12,884 bases of DNA from assembly GCA_902765885.1 (NCBI GenBank), contig CACXBN010000320.1, positions 1 to 12,884 on the forward strand, read 5' to 3'. The notes under the pieces were generated by a model that was not told the DNA's origin, made no database searches, and saw only the letters and a program-made list of their open reading frames with translations. Both the position numbers and the translations under genes were made by a program. Shown here piece after piece: positions 1-5,617 of this stretch. Source of the stretch: an uncultured Ruminococcus sp. Its GTDB lineage: Bacteria > Bacillota > Clostridia > Oscillospirales > CAG-272. The first letter of the stretch is position 1. Each line of letters starts with the position of its first letter.

Positions 1-10
1 AGGAAAAATA

Positions 11-19
11 TGTTAAAAT
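11..19 (+). promoter_or_regulatory. possible extended -10 promoter element for the 3D-protein gene
   Basis: TG-T-TAAAAT matches an extended -10 element (TGnTATAAT-like) about 55 nt before the first gene. Any -35 would lie outside the window, so this is a weak call. A G-rich ribosome site (six G at 61-66) sits 7 nt before the TTG start. Confidence 0.3.
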
Positions 20-73
20 TTCTCGATACACGAAAACATTTTCTAAAACGGACATGATCCGGGGGGACATATT

Positions 74-1612
74 TTGGATAACAACCGTGAAGATTTGGTG
101 CCGGAAACAAATGGCTGTGAAACACCGGATGCTGAAAATACAGCAGATAACATACAGGAAAAAGCAGCAGACACTTCAGTAACTGAACAGGCGCCTGAGA
201 GTGCCGCTTTGGATGAAGCGGAAGATGACTCCGTAAGTGAACGTGATGCTCAGACAGATACAGACGAATCAGGAGAAATTTCGGATAATTTGACTGAAGA
301 GGAAACTCCGGAAGAAGAGACTGAAGAGGTGGGACATGTCGTATTCTCGGACGAAGAGATGGAAGAGCAGATAGTTCCACCGTCGGACGGAGAGCAGAAC
401 GACGGGCTTACGGATGCCGAACGCGCGATCCGCGACTATTTTATGAAGCAGGAGCCCGATGAGGACATGGAAGAGGTGGCAGAGAGGATTACGGGTGCCC
501 GTCATTCCAGAGCTTCGACCGCCGCTCCTATAAAGACGAGGTCCCCTGAGCAAAACAGGAATGTGACAAACGGGATTCCGACAAGAAAATCGTCTGTAAC
601 TGACACGCCGCAGACAAGCGAAACCGTTCAGCATTCAAAAGTCTCCGAATCGGAGACGAAAAGCGAAAAAGAAAAGAAGAAAAAGGTGCCTGTAACACTC
701 ATCACAATGATGGCAGTTTTTGCAGTGCTGGCTATTATCATAACCTCATTGGCACTTTCAAAAAATTCTCATCCTGACATCATTTTACAGGAAGAACTGA
801 TGCATGATATTTCCTCGGAAAGCGTAAGATCCATTTCTGCACCGGTCGATACCGAAGCAGCAGTCCCGAAACAATTTTCGGTTTCAATAGATTTCTTCGA
901 CAGAAACGATATTGATGTCTCGACAACCGAGATTACTTTATCTGAACTGTTGTCAGATCTCGGAATCGTTCTGTATGAGGGAGAAGTGACGTCTGTGCCG
1001 CTTGAGAGCACAATTAACGAAGACATGGTTATTACCGTAGACAGGTATACATATGAAACAATATCCGTTGAAGAGGATATACCTTTTGAGACGGAGGTCA
1101 TTGAGACCGATCTTATCGTCCGTGGAACAGTCAATTACCTGCAGAACGGTGAAACGGGAGTCAAAAAAACCGATTACCTTGTTGAATACAAAAACGGTGT
1201 TGAAAACTCGAGAACAGAGACTGGCACCGAAATTACAAAATATCCGGTTACTGAAAGATACGAATACGGAGTTGGCGGTACATTCGTAGGAGGTGACGGA
1301 GTAACATACACATATTATCTCAGAAAAGTCGTTCCTGCCACATATTACAATATTCCGGGACTTACATATCTGGGATATGAAGCAGACGAGTCTGTGATTG
1401 CTGTAGACATGAATGTCGTTCCGCTAGGAACAAAACTATATGTGAAAAATGCAAAATATGATTTCGGACTGCGGACTGCAGCTGATATAGGCGGAGGAGT
1501 AAAAGGCGATCTTATCGATATTTGGATAGGAGCAGATAATCCTCAGCTTGCCTCTTTTGCATTTATCGGCTATCACTACGATATGGAAATCTATTATGTC
1601 GATCAGTACTGA
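74..1612 (+). CDS. membrane-anchored DUF348/G5/3D-domain cell-wall protein (YabE/RpfB-like)
   Basis: A 512-residue protein starting at TTG, 7 nt after a run of six G; the next Met is near residue 96, so the TTG start is favoured. Residues 1-204 are hydrophilic, very rich in Asp/Glu and probably disordered, ending in a Lys-rich stretch. One membrane helix follows at about 206-229, giving an N-inside topology. Outside, residues about 268-325 resemble a DUF348 (ubiquitin-like) repeat, 327-397 a G5 domain, and 421-510 a 3D domain. The three defining aspartates are D445 (VDMNVVPLGT), D471 (ADIGGGVKG) and D482 (LIDIW). In the family this fold is double-psi beta-barrel-like and acts as a peptidoglycan lytic transglycosylase, as in resuscitation-promoting or YabE-type proteins. 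The long acidic cytoplasmic tail is unusual; YabE has its membrane helix near the N-terminus. The stop lies 2 nt before the next start, suggesting one mRNA. Domain assignment is firm, substrate is inferred. Confidence 0.85.
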   Translation: MDNNREDLVPETNGCETPDAENTADNIQEKAADTSVTEQAPESAALDEAEDDSVSERDAQTDTDESGEISDNLTEEETPEEETEEVGHVVFSDEEMEEQIVPPSDGEQNDGLTDAERAIRDYFMKQEPDEDMEEVAERITGARHSRASTAAPIKTRSPEQNRNVTNGIPTRKSSVTDTPQTSETVQHSKVSESETKSEKEKKKKVPVTLITMMAVFAVLAIIITSLALSKNSHPDIILQEELMHDISSESVRSISAPVDTEAAVPKQFSVSIDFFDRNDIDVSTTEITLSELLSDLGIVLYEGEVTSVPLESTINEDMVITVDRYTYETISVEEDIPFETEVIETDLIVRGTVNYLQNGETGVKKTDYLVEYKNGVENSRTETGTEITKYPVTERYEYGVGGTFVGGDGVTYTYYLRKVVPATYYNIPGLTYLGYEADESVIAVDMNVVPLGTKLYVKNAKYDFGLRTAADIGGGVKGDLIDIWIGADNPQLASFAFIGYHYDMEIYYVDQY

Positions 1613-1614
1613 CA

Positions 1615-2751
1615 ATGAGATTTGATAAACTAAGAAAATTTCAGGATGAGCTCACGTCAGGCACGATACCTGGAAATGACTGTATTATAAAGGAAAACAA
1701 TAAAACAATATACAGATACATTTCCGGATATGCCGATGTTGAAGACAAAAGGCCCGTAAAAGGGAACGAGCTTTACTTTCTTTGGTCCGCTACAAAAACG
1801 GTAACTACCGCATTGGGGCTTAAGCTGTATGAGGACGGAAAGCTCAGTATGGATACCCCTCTTGCGTATTATCTTCCGGAATACGAAAAAATGACCAAGA
1901 AAATACAAGTTTCCGGAAAAGAAGAAATAGTTCCAGTTAAAAATGAAATTCTGGTGAAACATCTTTTCACCATGACATCGGGAATGTGTTATGATTTCAA
2001 AACCGATTCCATACTTCGTGTCGGCAGAGAAACACATGGAGACTACGATACGGTCAAAGTTGCAAGGGCTGTTGCCGATACGCCTCTTCTTTCGGAGCCG
2101 GGCGAGTGCTGGTGCTATGGAATGTCTCATGATGTTTTGGCAGCCGTAATAGAGCTGGTAACCGGAAAAAGACTGAGAGACCATGCACAGGAAGTCCTTT
2201 TTGAGCCTCTCGGAATGGAAGATACATCATATAATTTACCCGAATCAGGCAAAATGGGGAGAATGGCGACACAATACAGCTACATGCCTGACAGAAAAAC
2301 ATACGTAAGAGCTCATTCGTGCAACCATATCCTAGGCCCGAAATATGATTCAGGCGGAGCAGGCATTATATCAACATGTGAGGATTTTTCAAAGTTCGCC
2401 GATATGATTGCAACAGGCAGATCGGAGAACGGATTCAGTTTTCTCAAGCCTGAAACAATAGATCTTTGGAGAACGAATGTGCTGAGCAGGGACCAGATTG
2501 AAAAATCCTATGTTTGGGAAAGTACAAAGGGCTACGGCTACGGCTACGGTGTGAGAACGCTTATGGATCCCGAAAAAGCGGGAACACCTCTGTCACCACC
2601 CGGAGAATTCGGATGGGGTGGAGCTGCGGGAACCTGGATAGTTATGGAGCCCATAAAAAAACTCAGTCTTGTGTATTTTCAGCACATGCTCAACAGTGAT
2701 GACGCATATATCGTAAGGCAGCTTACGAAATTGATGTATGAAGAACTATAA
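1615..2751 (+). CDS. serine hydrolase, class C beta-lactamase/EstB-type family
   Basis: 378 residues, the usual size for this family. The nucleophile motif SxxK is S58-A-T-K61. The second motif is Y168 in CYGMSHDVL, which fits the esterase (EstB) form of the Tyr motif rather than the classic YxN. A C-terminal FGWGGAAGT block at 332-340 replaces the KTG/HxG strand and is also seen in EstB-like enzymes. There is no signal peptide or membrane helix, so it probably acts in the cytoplasm, on an ester, amide or cell-wall-derived substrate that cannot be named. The ATG comes only 2 nt after the upstream stop and has no clear ribosome site, which points to translational coupling with the 3D protein. 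A strong terminator follows at once. It is probably not a true antibiotic-resistance beta-lactamase, because it lacks an export signal and the class C YxN motif. Confidence 0.85.
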   Translation: MRFDKLRKFQDELTSGTIPGNDCIIKENNKTIYRYISGYADVEDKRPVKGNELYFLWSATKTVTTALGLKLYEDGKLSMDTPLAYYLPEYEKMTKKIQVSGKEEIVPVKNEILVKHLFTMTSGMCYDFKTDSILRVGRETHGDYDTVKVARAVADTPLLSEPGECWCYGMSHDVLAAVIELVTGKRLRDHAQEVLFEPLGMEDTSYNLPESGKMGRMATQYSYMPDRKTYVRAHSCNHILGPKYDSGGAGIISTCEDFSKFADMIATGRSENGFSFLKPETIDLWRTNVLSRDQIEKSYVWESTKGYGYGYGVRTLMDPEKAGTPLSPPGEFGWGGAAGTWIVMEPIKKLSLVYFQHMLNSDDAYIVRQLTKLMYEEL

Positions 2752-2757
2752 TACATG

Positions 2758-2787
2758 AAAAGCTTCGGTTTTGTACCGAAGCTTTTT
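2758..2787 (+). terminator. rho-independent terminator after the serine hydrolase
   Basis: A 12-bp stem (2758-2769 with 2775-2786), loop TTTGT, followed by T residues. It ends the 74-2751 unit. The A-rich flank means it may also work on the opposite strand. Confidence 0.88.
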
Positions 2788-2793
2788 GAATGG

Positions 2794-2823
2794 CAAAAAA
2801 AGAACCTCCGCAAACGGAGGTTC
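2794..2823 (-). terminator. rho-independent terminator after rplA
   Basis: On the minus strand a 9-bp stem GAACCTCCG/CGGAGGTTC (2815-2823 with 2802-2810), loop TTTG, runs into a T-tract opposite the A-run at 2795-2801. It ends the ribosomal-protein operon directly after rplA and stops read-through into the convergent serine hydrolase. Confidence 0.9.
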
Positions 2824-2832
2824 ATATTGTAA

Positions 2833-3525
2833 TTAACCGAGTTTAGCTGTATTGACTTTTATGCCGGGGCCCATTGTGGATGCGATAACGCAGCTCTTAA
2901 TGTACTGGCCTTTTGCAGCAGCCGGTTTTGCTTTGATAACTGCTCCGAGAAGTGTGGAGAAGTTTTCAGCAAGCTTTTCTGTTCCGAAAGAAGCTTTTCC
3001 GATTGGGCAGTGGATGATATTTGTCTTGTCAAGACGATATTCGATCTTACCTGCTTTAGCTTCCTGTACAGCCTTTGCAACATCCATGGTAACTGTTCCG
3101 GCCTTCGGGTTAGGCATAAGACCTTTAGGACCGAGAACACGTCCGAGACGACCTATCGTACCCATCATATCAGGTGTTGCGATAACAACATCGAAATCGA
3201 ACCAGTTTTCTTTCTGGATCTTTTCAACAAGGTCCATTTCGCCAACATATTCAGCGCCTGCTTCTTTAGCTGCATTTGCGCGGTCGCCCTTTGCAAATAC
3301 GAGTACGCGAACTTTTTTGCCTGTACCGTTAGGAAGAACTACGGCACCACGAACCTGCTGGTCAGCATGACGTGAGTCAACACCGAGTCTGATATGAACT
3401 TCTATTGTTTCATCAAATTTTGCTTTTGATGTCTGGCATACAAGGTCCATTGCCTCTGCTGTGTCATAGAGTTTATTCTTTTCGATCAGCTTTTTGCTGT
3501 CAACATACTTTTTGCCTTTAAACAT
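2833..3525 (-). CDS. rplA: 50S ribosomal protein L1
   Basis: 230 residues, the normal bacterial L1 length. Family blocks are clear: RLGVDSRHADQQVRGAVVLP near the first third, DMMGTIGRLGRVLGPKGLMP in domain II, and the C-terminal YIKSCVIASTMGPGIKV stretch. L1 binds 23S rRNA helices 76-78, forms the mobile L1 stalk at the E site, and in many bacteria represses its own operon by binding the rplK leader; such a leader is visible here at 3985-4029. The ribosome site GGAGG overlaps the rplK stop codon (TAAGGAGG), 14 nt between genes, so the two are translated as a pair. The gene is the last of its operon; rplJ and rplL, which usually follow, are absent. Confidence 0.97.
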   Translation of the reverse strand: MFKGKKYVDSKKLIEKNKLYDTAEAMDLVCQTSKAKFDETIEVHIRLGVDSRHADQQVRGAVVLPNGTGKKVRVLVFAKGDRANAAKEAGAEYVGEMDLVEKIQKENWFDFDVVIATPDMMGTIGRLGRVLGPKGLMPNPKAGTVTMDVAKAVQEAKAGKIEYRLDKTNIIHCPIGKASFGTEKLAENFSTLLGAVIKAKPAAAKGQYIKSCVIASTMGPGIKVNTAKLG

Positions 3526-3539
3526 TACTGCAATCCTCC

Positions 3540-3965
3540 TTACTCTTCTACGATAACACCCATAGAACGGGCTGTACCTGCGATCATGCTCATTGCAGCT
3601 TCGATTGATCCAGCATTGAGATCTTTCATTTTGGTTTCAGCAATCTGGCGAACCTGATCCTTTTTGATTGTAGCAACTTTTGTCTTATTTGGAGTAGGAG
3701 ATGCTGTTTCTATTCCGCAAGCCTTTTTAATGAGAACAGGTGCGGGAGGAGTCTTTGTAATGAATGTGAATGAACGGTCAGCATAAACTGTGATGACTAC
3801 AGGGATTATAAGACCGATATCATTCTTTGTTCTTTCGTTGAATTCCTTTGTGAAGTTAGGAATAGCAACACCGTATGCACCGAGTGCAGGTCCTACAGGC
3901 GGCTGAGGAGTAGCTTTGCCGGCAGGAAGTTGAAGCTTAATGTAGCCTATTATTTTCTTTGCCAT
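3540..3965 (-). CDS. rplK: 50S ribosomal protein L11
   Basis: 141 residues, full length. The N-terminal domain has the LPAGKATPQPPVGPALG block with the two prolines (22 and 26) that line the thiopeptide-binding cleft. The C-terminal rRNA-binding domain spans about 72-141, with TKTPPAPVLIKKACGIE and the closing GTARSMGVIVE motif. L11 binds the GTPase-associated centre of 23S rRNA at the base of the L7/L12 stalk. Residues 29-35 read GAYGVAI where most homologues have GQxGVNI, an uncommon change next to the thiopeptide cleft. GGAGG lies a few nt upstream of the ATG, downstream of a probable L1 repressor site. It is the fourth gene of the rpmG operon, though the 118-nt gap after nusG may hold processing or regulatory signals. 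Confidence 0.97.
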   Translation of the reverse strand: MAKKIIGYIKLQLPAGKATPQPPVGPALGAYGVAIPNFTKEFNERTKNDIGLIIPVVITVYADRSFTFITKTPPAPVLIKKACGIETASPTPNKTKVATIKKDQVRQIAETKMKDLNAGSIEAAMSMIAGTARSMGVIVEE

Positions 3966-3984
3966 TGAAAAAATACCTCCAAAT

Positions 3985-4029
3985 GTGGTTTATGACGGGA
4001 AACATGAAAAGAATTTATTTCCCTCCCAC
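3985..4029 (-). promoter_or_regulatory. candidate L1-binding autoregulatory leader of rplK-rplA
   Basis: In the minus-strand RNA, GUGG (4026-4029) pairs with CCAC (3985-3988), and GGGAAA (4018-4023) pairs with UUUCCC (3997-4002). Between the helices is an asymmetric internal loop with GA on one side and GUCAUAAA on the other. Two short helices with this kind of loop, directly before the rplK ribosome site, match the known L1 mRNA target, which mimics the 23S L1 site. L1 bound here would block rplK-rplA translation. The match is from memory of the motif, not from a covariance search. Confidence 0.65.
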
Positions 4030-4043
4030 TATGACATGTGATT

Positions 4044-4075
4044 CGGGACACATGCATCCCGCATACTCAGTATGC
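4044..4075 (-). other. two abutting hairpins in the nusG-rplK gap
   Basis: On the minus strand GCATAC-TGA-GTATGC (4075-4061) is followed directly by CGGGA-TGCATGTG-TCCCG (4061-4044), sharing base 4061. No U-run follows, so neither is a good terminator. They may be RNA-processing or stability elements between nusG and rplK. Confidence 0.4.
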
Positions 4076-4083
4076 CTTCGGAA

Positions 4084-4635
4084 TTAATCCGAAACTTTTT
4101 CGACGAACTTTTTGTCAAGCGTGACAGGGAAGTCGAAACCGACTGTGGGGACCGTAACGGTGATTTCGTCAGAGTCATCACTGACTGCTGCGACTTTACC
4201 GTCAAATCCGCGGAAAGCACCGTCGATAATCTTGACTGAATCGCCGACATTGAAAACGATTTTGGATACGGTTGGCTCTGCTGTTTCTTTGATTATTGCG
4301 GCAGCTTCCTCTTCGGTAAGCGGAACAGGCTTAGATCCCGGGCCGACAAACCCTGTAACTCCGCGTATGTTTCTGACAACATGCCAAGTCTCTTCCGTCA
4401 TTTCCATTTTGATGAGAACATAGGAAGGAAATATTTTTGTTTCAACTTCCTTTTCCTTACCATTGTCAAATTCCACTATAGTTTCAGTTGGAATCCTTAT
4501 ATCGGTAATGACGTTTTTAAGTCCTCTGTTTTCAATGATTTTTTCAAGATTGGTTTTTACTTTGTTTTCATAGCCGGAGTAGGTGTGCGCGACGTACCAA
4601 CGCAGGCCCTCGTTCATTTCATTGATATCGCTCAT
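4084..4635 (-). CDS. nusG: transcription termination/antitermination factor NusG
   Basis: 183 residues, typical for NusG. The NGN domain covers about 11-110: it opens with RWYVAHTYSGYENKV and contains the IFPSYVLIKMEMTEETWHVV core that binds RNA polymerase. The KOW domain starts at about 128 with VGDSVKIIDGAFRGFDGKV, which contacts Rho or ribosomal protein uS10 in characterised homologues. Loop residues 52-66 are acidic and lengthened compared with short NusGs, as in many Clostridia. The ATG follows GGGAAGGA by 7 nt. It sits 46 nt after secE and 118 nt before rplK, the standard gene order. No oddity in sequence. Confidence 0.97.
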   Translation of the reverse strand: MSDINEMNEGLRWYVAHTYSGYENKVKTNLEKIIENRGLKNVITDIRIPTETIVEFDNGKEKEVETKIFPSYVLIKMEMTEETWHVVRNIRGVTGFVGPGSKPVPLTEEEAAAIIKETAEPTVSKIVFNVGDSVKIIDGAFRGFDGKVAAVSDDSDEITVTVPTVGFDFPVTLDKKFVEKVSD

Positions 4636-4681
4636 AAATATATCCTTCCCTAAGGCTGTTTATTCCGGCGACAGATGATTG

Positions 4682-4945
4682 TTAGATCAGTCTGCCAAGG
4701 CCGCTTACAGCTGCAGTCAGAAGAACATCCAGCAGTCCAAGTGCAATAGCAATAACAATGACAACAACCAAAACTATAATTGTATTGGTTCTGACAGACT
4801 TCCAGTTAGCCCATGAAATCTTTTTCCATTCTGACTTGAGACCCTTAAAATAATTCTTGATTCTCTGCCAGATCGAAGGCTTGTCTTTCTTTACGGGCTT
4901 TTTGTCTTCTGCCTTGTTTACGGATTTCTTTTCGTTATCAGCCAT
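4682..4945 (-). CDS. secE: preprotein translocase subunit SecE
   Basis: 87 residues, the short single-span Gram-positive form. A charged Lys-rich cytoplasmic segment (1-30) leads into the amphipathic helix with FKGLKSEWKKISWANWKS (33-50), the family hallmark that packs against SecY. One membrane helix follows at about 54-78. SecE clamps the two halves of SecY in the SecYEG channel. AGGAGA precedes the ATG. The gene lies 20 nt after rpmG and is followed by nusG, the conserved arrangement, which makes the call firm despite the short length. Confidence 0.96.
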   Translation of the reverse strand: MADNEKKSVNKAEDKKPVKKDKPSIWQRIKNYFKGLKSEWKKISWANWKSVRTNTIIVLVVVIVIAIALGLLDVLLTAAVSGLGRLI

Positions 4946-4965
4946 CGTTAATTCTCCTGTTCGAA

Positions 4966-5115
4966 TTACTTGGTTTCTCTGTGAAGTGTGTGTTTACGGC
5001 AGAAACGACAGTATTTGTTAAGTTCAAGTCTGTCCGGATCATTCTTCTTGTTTTTCTTTGTGTCGTAGTTGCGCTGTTTGCACTCGCTACATGCAAGAGT
5101 AACTTTAACTCTCAT
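4966..5115 (-). CDS. rpmG: 50S ribosomal protein L33 (zinc-binding form)
   Basis: 49 codons. The product starts MRVKVTLACSECKQRNY and has four cysteines (C9, C12, C36, C39) in two CxxC pairs. This is the C+ (zinc-ribbon) form of L33, rather than the C- paralogue used under zinc limitation. L33 sits near the E site of the large subunit. An AAGGAGGT ribosome site lies 8-9 nt before the ATG. It is the first gene of the secE-nusG-rplK-rplA operon, read from a consensus promoter about 130 nt upstream. Its start codon is directly adjacent to the stop of a possible 14-codon leader ORF. Confidence 0.96.
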   Translation of the reverse strand: MRVKVTLACSECKQRNYDTKKNKKNDPDRLELNKYCRFCRKHTLHRETK

Positions 5116-5160
5116 TTATCGGCACCTCCTTAATGAATTTTGACGGTGTGAAACCGTCAC
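5116..5160 (-). CDS. possible 14-codon leader ORF abutting rpmG
   Basis: GTG start 7 nt after GGGAGG, 14 codons (MTVSHRQNSLRRCR), stop TAA directly followed by the rpmG ATG (TAAATG). The tandem AGG AGG codons are themselves the rpmG ribosome site. The ORF also covers the hairpin at 5141-5159. This geometry would suit translational coupling, but such a short ORF can arise by chance and no homologue is recognised. Confidence 0.25.
   Translation of the reverse strand: MTVSHRQNSLRRCR
5141..5159 (-). other. leader hairpin just upstream of the rpmG ribosome site
   Basis: TGACGGT-TTCAC-ACCGTCA forms a perfect 7-bp stem with a 5-nt loop. It ends 10 nt before the rpmG ribosome site. There is no U-run, so it is not a terminator; it may influence rpmG translation. 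Confidence 0.5.
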
Positions 5161-5214
5161 GATTGTACCTCCCTCCGCCATTCGGGGGAATAGTCTCCGT
5201 AAAAACGGGCGCGC

Positions 5215-5239
5215 AAAAAAATAACCCCTTGACCGAGGT
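5215..5239 (-). other. terminator-like 5' hairpin with U7 at the rpmG transcript start
   Basis: On the minus strand ACCTC (5235-5239) pairs with GGGGT (5224-5228), 5 bp with one wobble and a 6-nt loop. It is followed by TATTTTTTT (A-run 5215-5221 on plus). The predicted transcript begins at or beside this stem. It is short for a terminator and could be a 5' stabiliser or attenuator. Confidence 0.3.
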
Positions 5240-5245
5240 AGGACT

Positions 5246-5274
5246 ATTATATCACTGTGAACTGATTCTGTCAA
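5246..5274 (-). promoter_or_regulatory. consensus sigma-A promoter of rpmG-secE-nusG-rplK-rplA
   Basis: On the minus strand TTGACA (5269-5274), a 17-bp spacer and TATAAT (5246-5251) match the housekeeping consensus perfectly. Transcription would start near 5239, giving a leader of about 124 nt before rpmG. A promoter this strong fits a ribosomal-protein operon. Confidence 0.92.
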
Positions 5275-5411
5275 CAAAAAATGCAATTAAAATTATATAA
5301 AATAGAAGGATATTTTTCATATTTTGAGTAACATAGATATATTATATTATTTACAACATCGGGTTGTTCGTAATATCATGATTCGGATTTGGAAAGCATC
5401 GTAAAATTTCG
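5275..5411. other. AT-rich spacer between divergent promoters
   Basis: No credible gene. The stretch is strongly AT-rich (for example ATATATTATATTATTTAC at 5336-5353), suitable as UP-element DNA for both flanking promoters. It holds one inverted repeat, ACAAC-N5-GTTGT (5353-5367), about 45 bp upstream of the mgtE -35, which could be an operator or chance. Confidence 0.5.
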
Positions 5412-5440
5412 TTGACACTCCAAAAGTGTAATGATATAAT
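5412..5440 (+). promoter_or_regulatory. consensus sigma-A promoter of mgtE
   Basis: TTGACA (5412-5417), 17-bp spacer, TATAAT (5435-5440). A start near 5447 would give a leader of about 190 nt before mgtE, long enough to hold an RNA regulatory element. Confidence 0.92.
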
Positions 5441-5477
5441 TAGCTGTGTACCTTTACGCGAAAATCAATCGAAAAGG

Positions 5478-5569
5478 AGGAGAGCACGTCATGGACGACG
5501 GAGGTAATAGCGGTCATTTAGCAGACCGAAGTACATCGGAGCGAGCCGTAATAAAAACGTGCTGCTCCT
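5478..5569 (+). ncRNA. structured mgtE leader RNA, candidate riboswitch-like element
   Basis: A closing helix of 12 bp with one bulged G joins AGGAGAGCACGT (5478-5489) to ACGTGCT-G-CTCCT (5557-5569). Inside, ACGG (5498-5501) can pair with CCGT (5546-5549), and CGGTC (5511-5515) with GACCG (5524-5528) around an 8-nt loop. A competing 4-bp stem CCGA/TCGG (5526-5529 with 5536-5539) excludes the latter. Mg2+ transporter genes are often controlled by the M-box, but the M-box core (AGGTGAGGCTCCT and so on) is not visible, nor are yybP-ykoY or NiCo signatures that I can recall. No intrinsic terminator is seen before the mgtE start, so any control would be on translation or via Rho. Confidence 0.5.
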
Positions 5570-5577
5570 GTAATTGA
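5491..5577 (+). CDS. possible 28-codon leader ORF upstream of mgtE
   Basis: ATG 10 nt after AAAGGAGG, 28 codons, stop TGA, ending 60 nt before mgtE. The peptide begins MDDGGNSGH, ends TCCSCN and includes two CGA codons. It lies almost wholly inside the structured leader, and its ribosome site is part of the closing helix, so translation and folding would compete. It may be a regulatory leader peptide, or the structure may be the functional part and the ORF incidental. No homologue is recognised. Confidence 0.35.
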   Translation: MDDGGNSGHLADRSTSERAVIKTCCSCN

Positions 5578-5598
5578 ATATACTTTAGTCTGCCGTGT

Positions 5599-5617
5599 TT
5601 CAAACTTAAGATTTGAA
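5599..5617 (+). other. small hairpin before the mgtE ribosome site
   Basis: TTCAAA-CTTAAGA-TTTGAA forms a 6-bp stem ending 7 nt before the GGAGG at 5625-5629. Just upstream, GTCTGC (5588-5593) is the exact complement of GCAGAC (5521-5526) in the leader element, so this zone may take part in a switch. Confidence 0.4.

Noticed and set aside
2527..2550. GGCTAC tandem repeat in the serine hydrolase gene
   Set aside because: It encodes a GYGYGYG segment that is common in this protein family near the C-terminal active-site strand; not a genomic repeat of interest.
1615..2751. Antibiotic-resistance beta-lactamase
   Set aside because: No export signal, Tyr motif of esterase type, and no KTG motif.
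2852..3370. 172-codon plus-strand ORF across rplA
   Set aside because: Antisense to rplA, whose identity is certain; no initiation signal.
5116..5239. tRNA or T-box in the rpmG leader
   Set aside because: No cloverleaf arms, no TTCGANTC, no AGGGTGGNACCGCG; only short hairpins.
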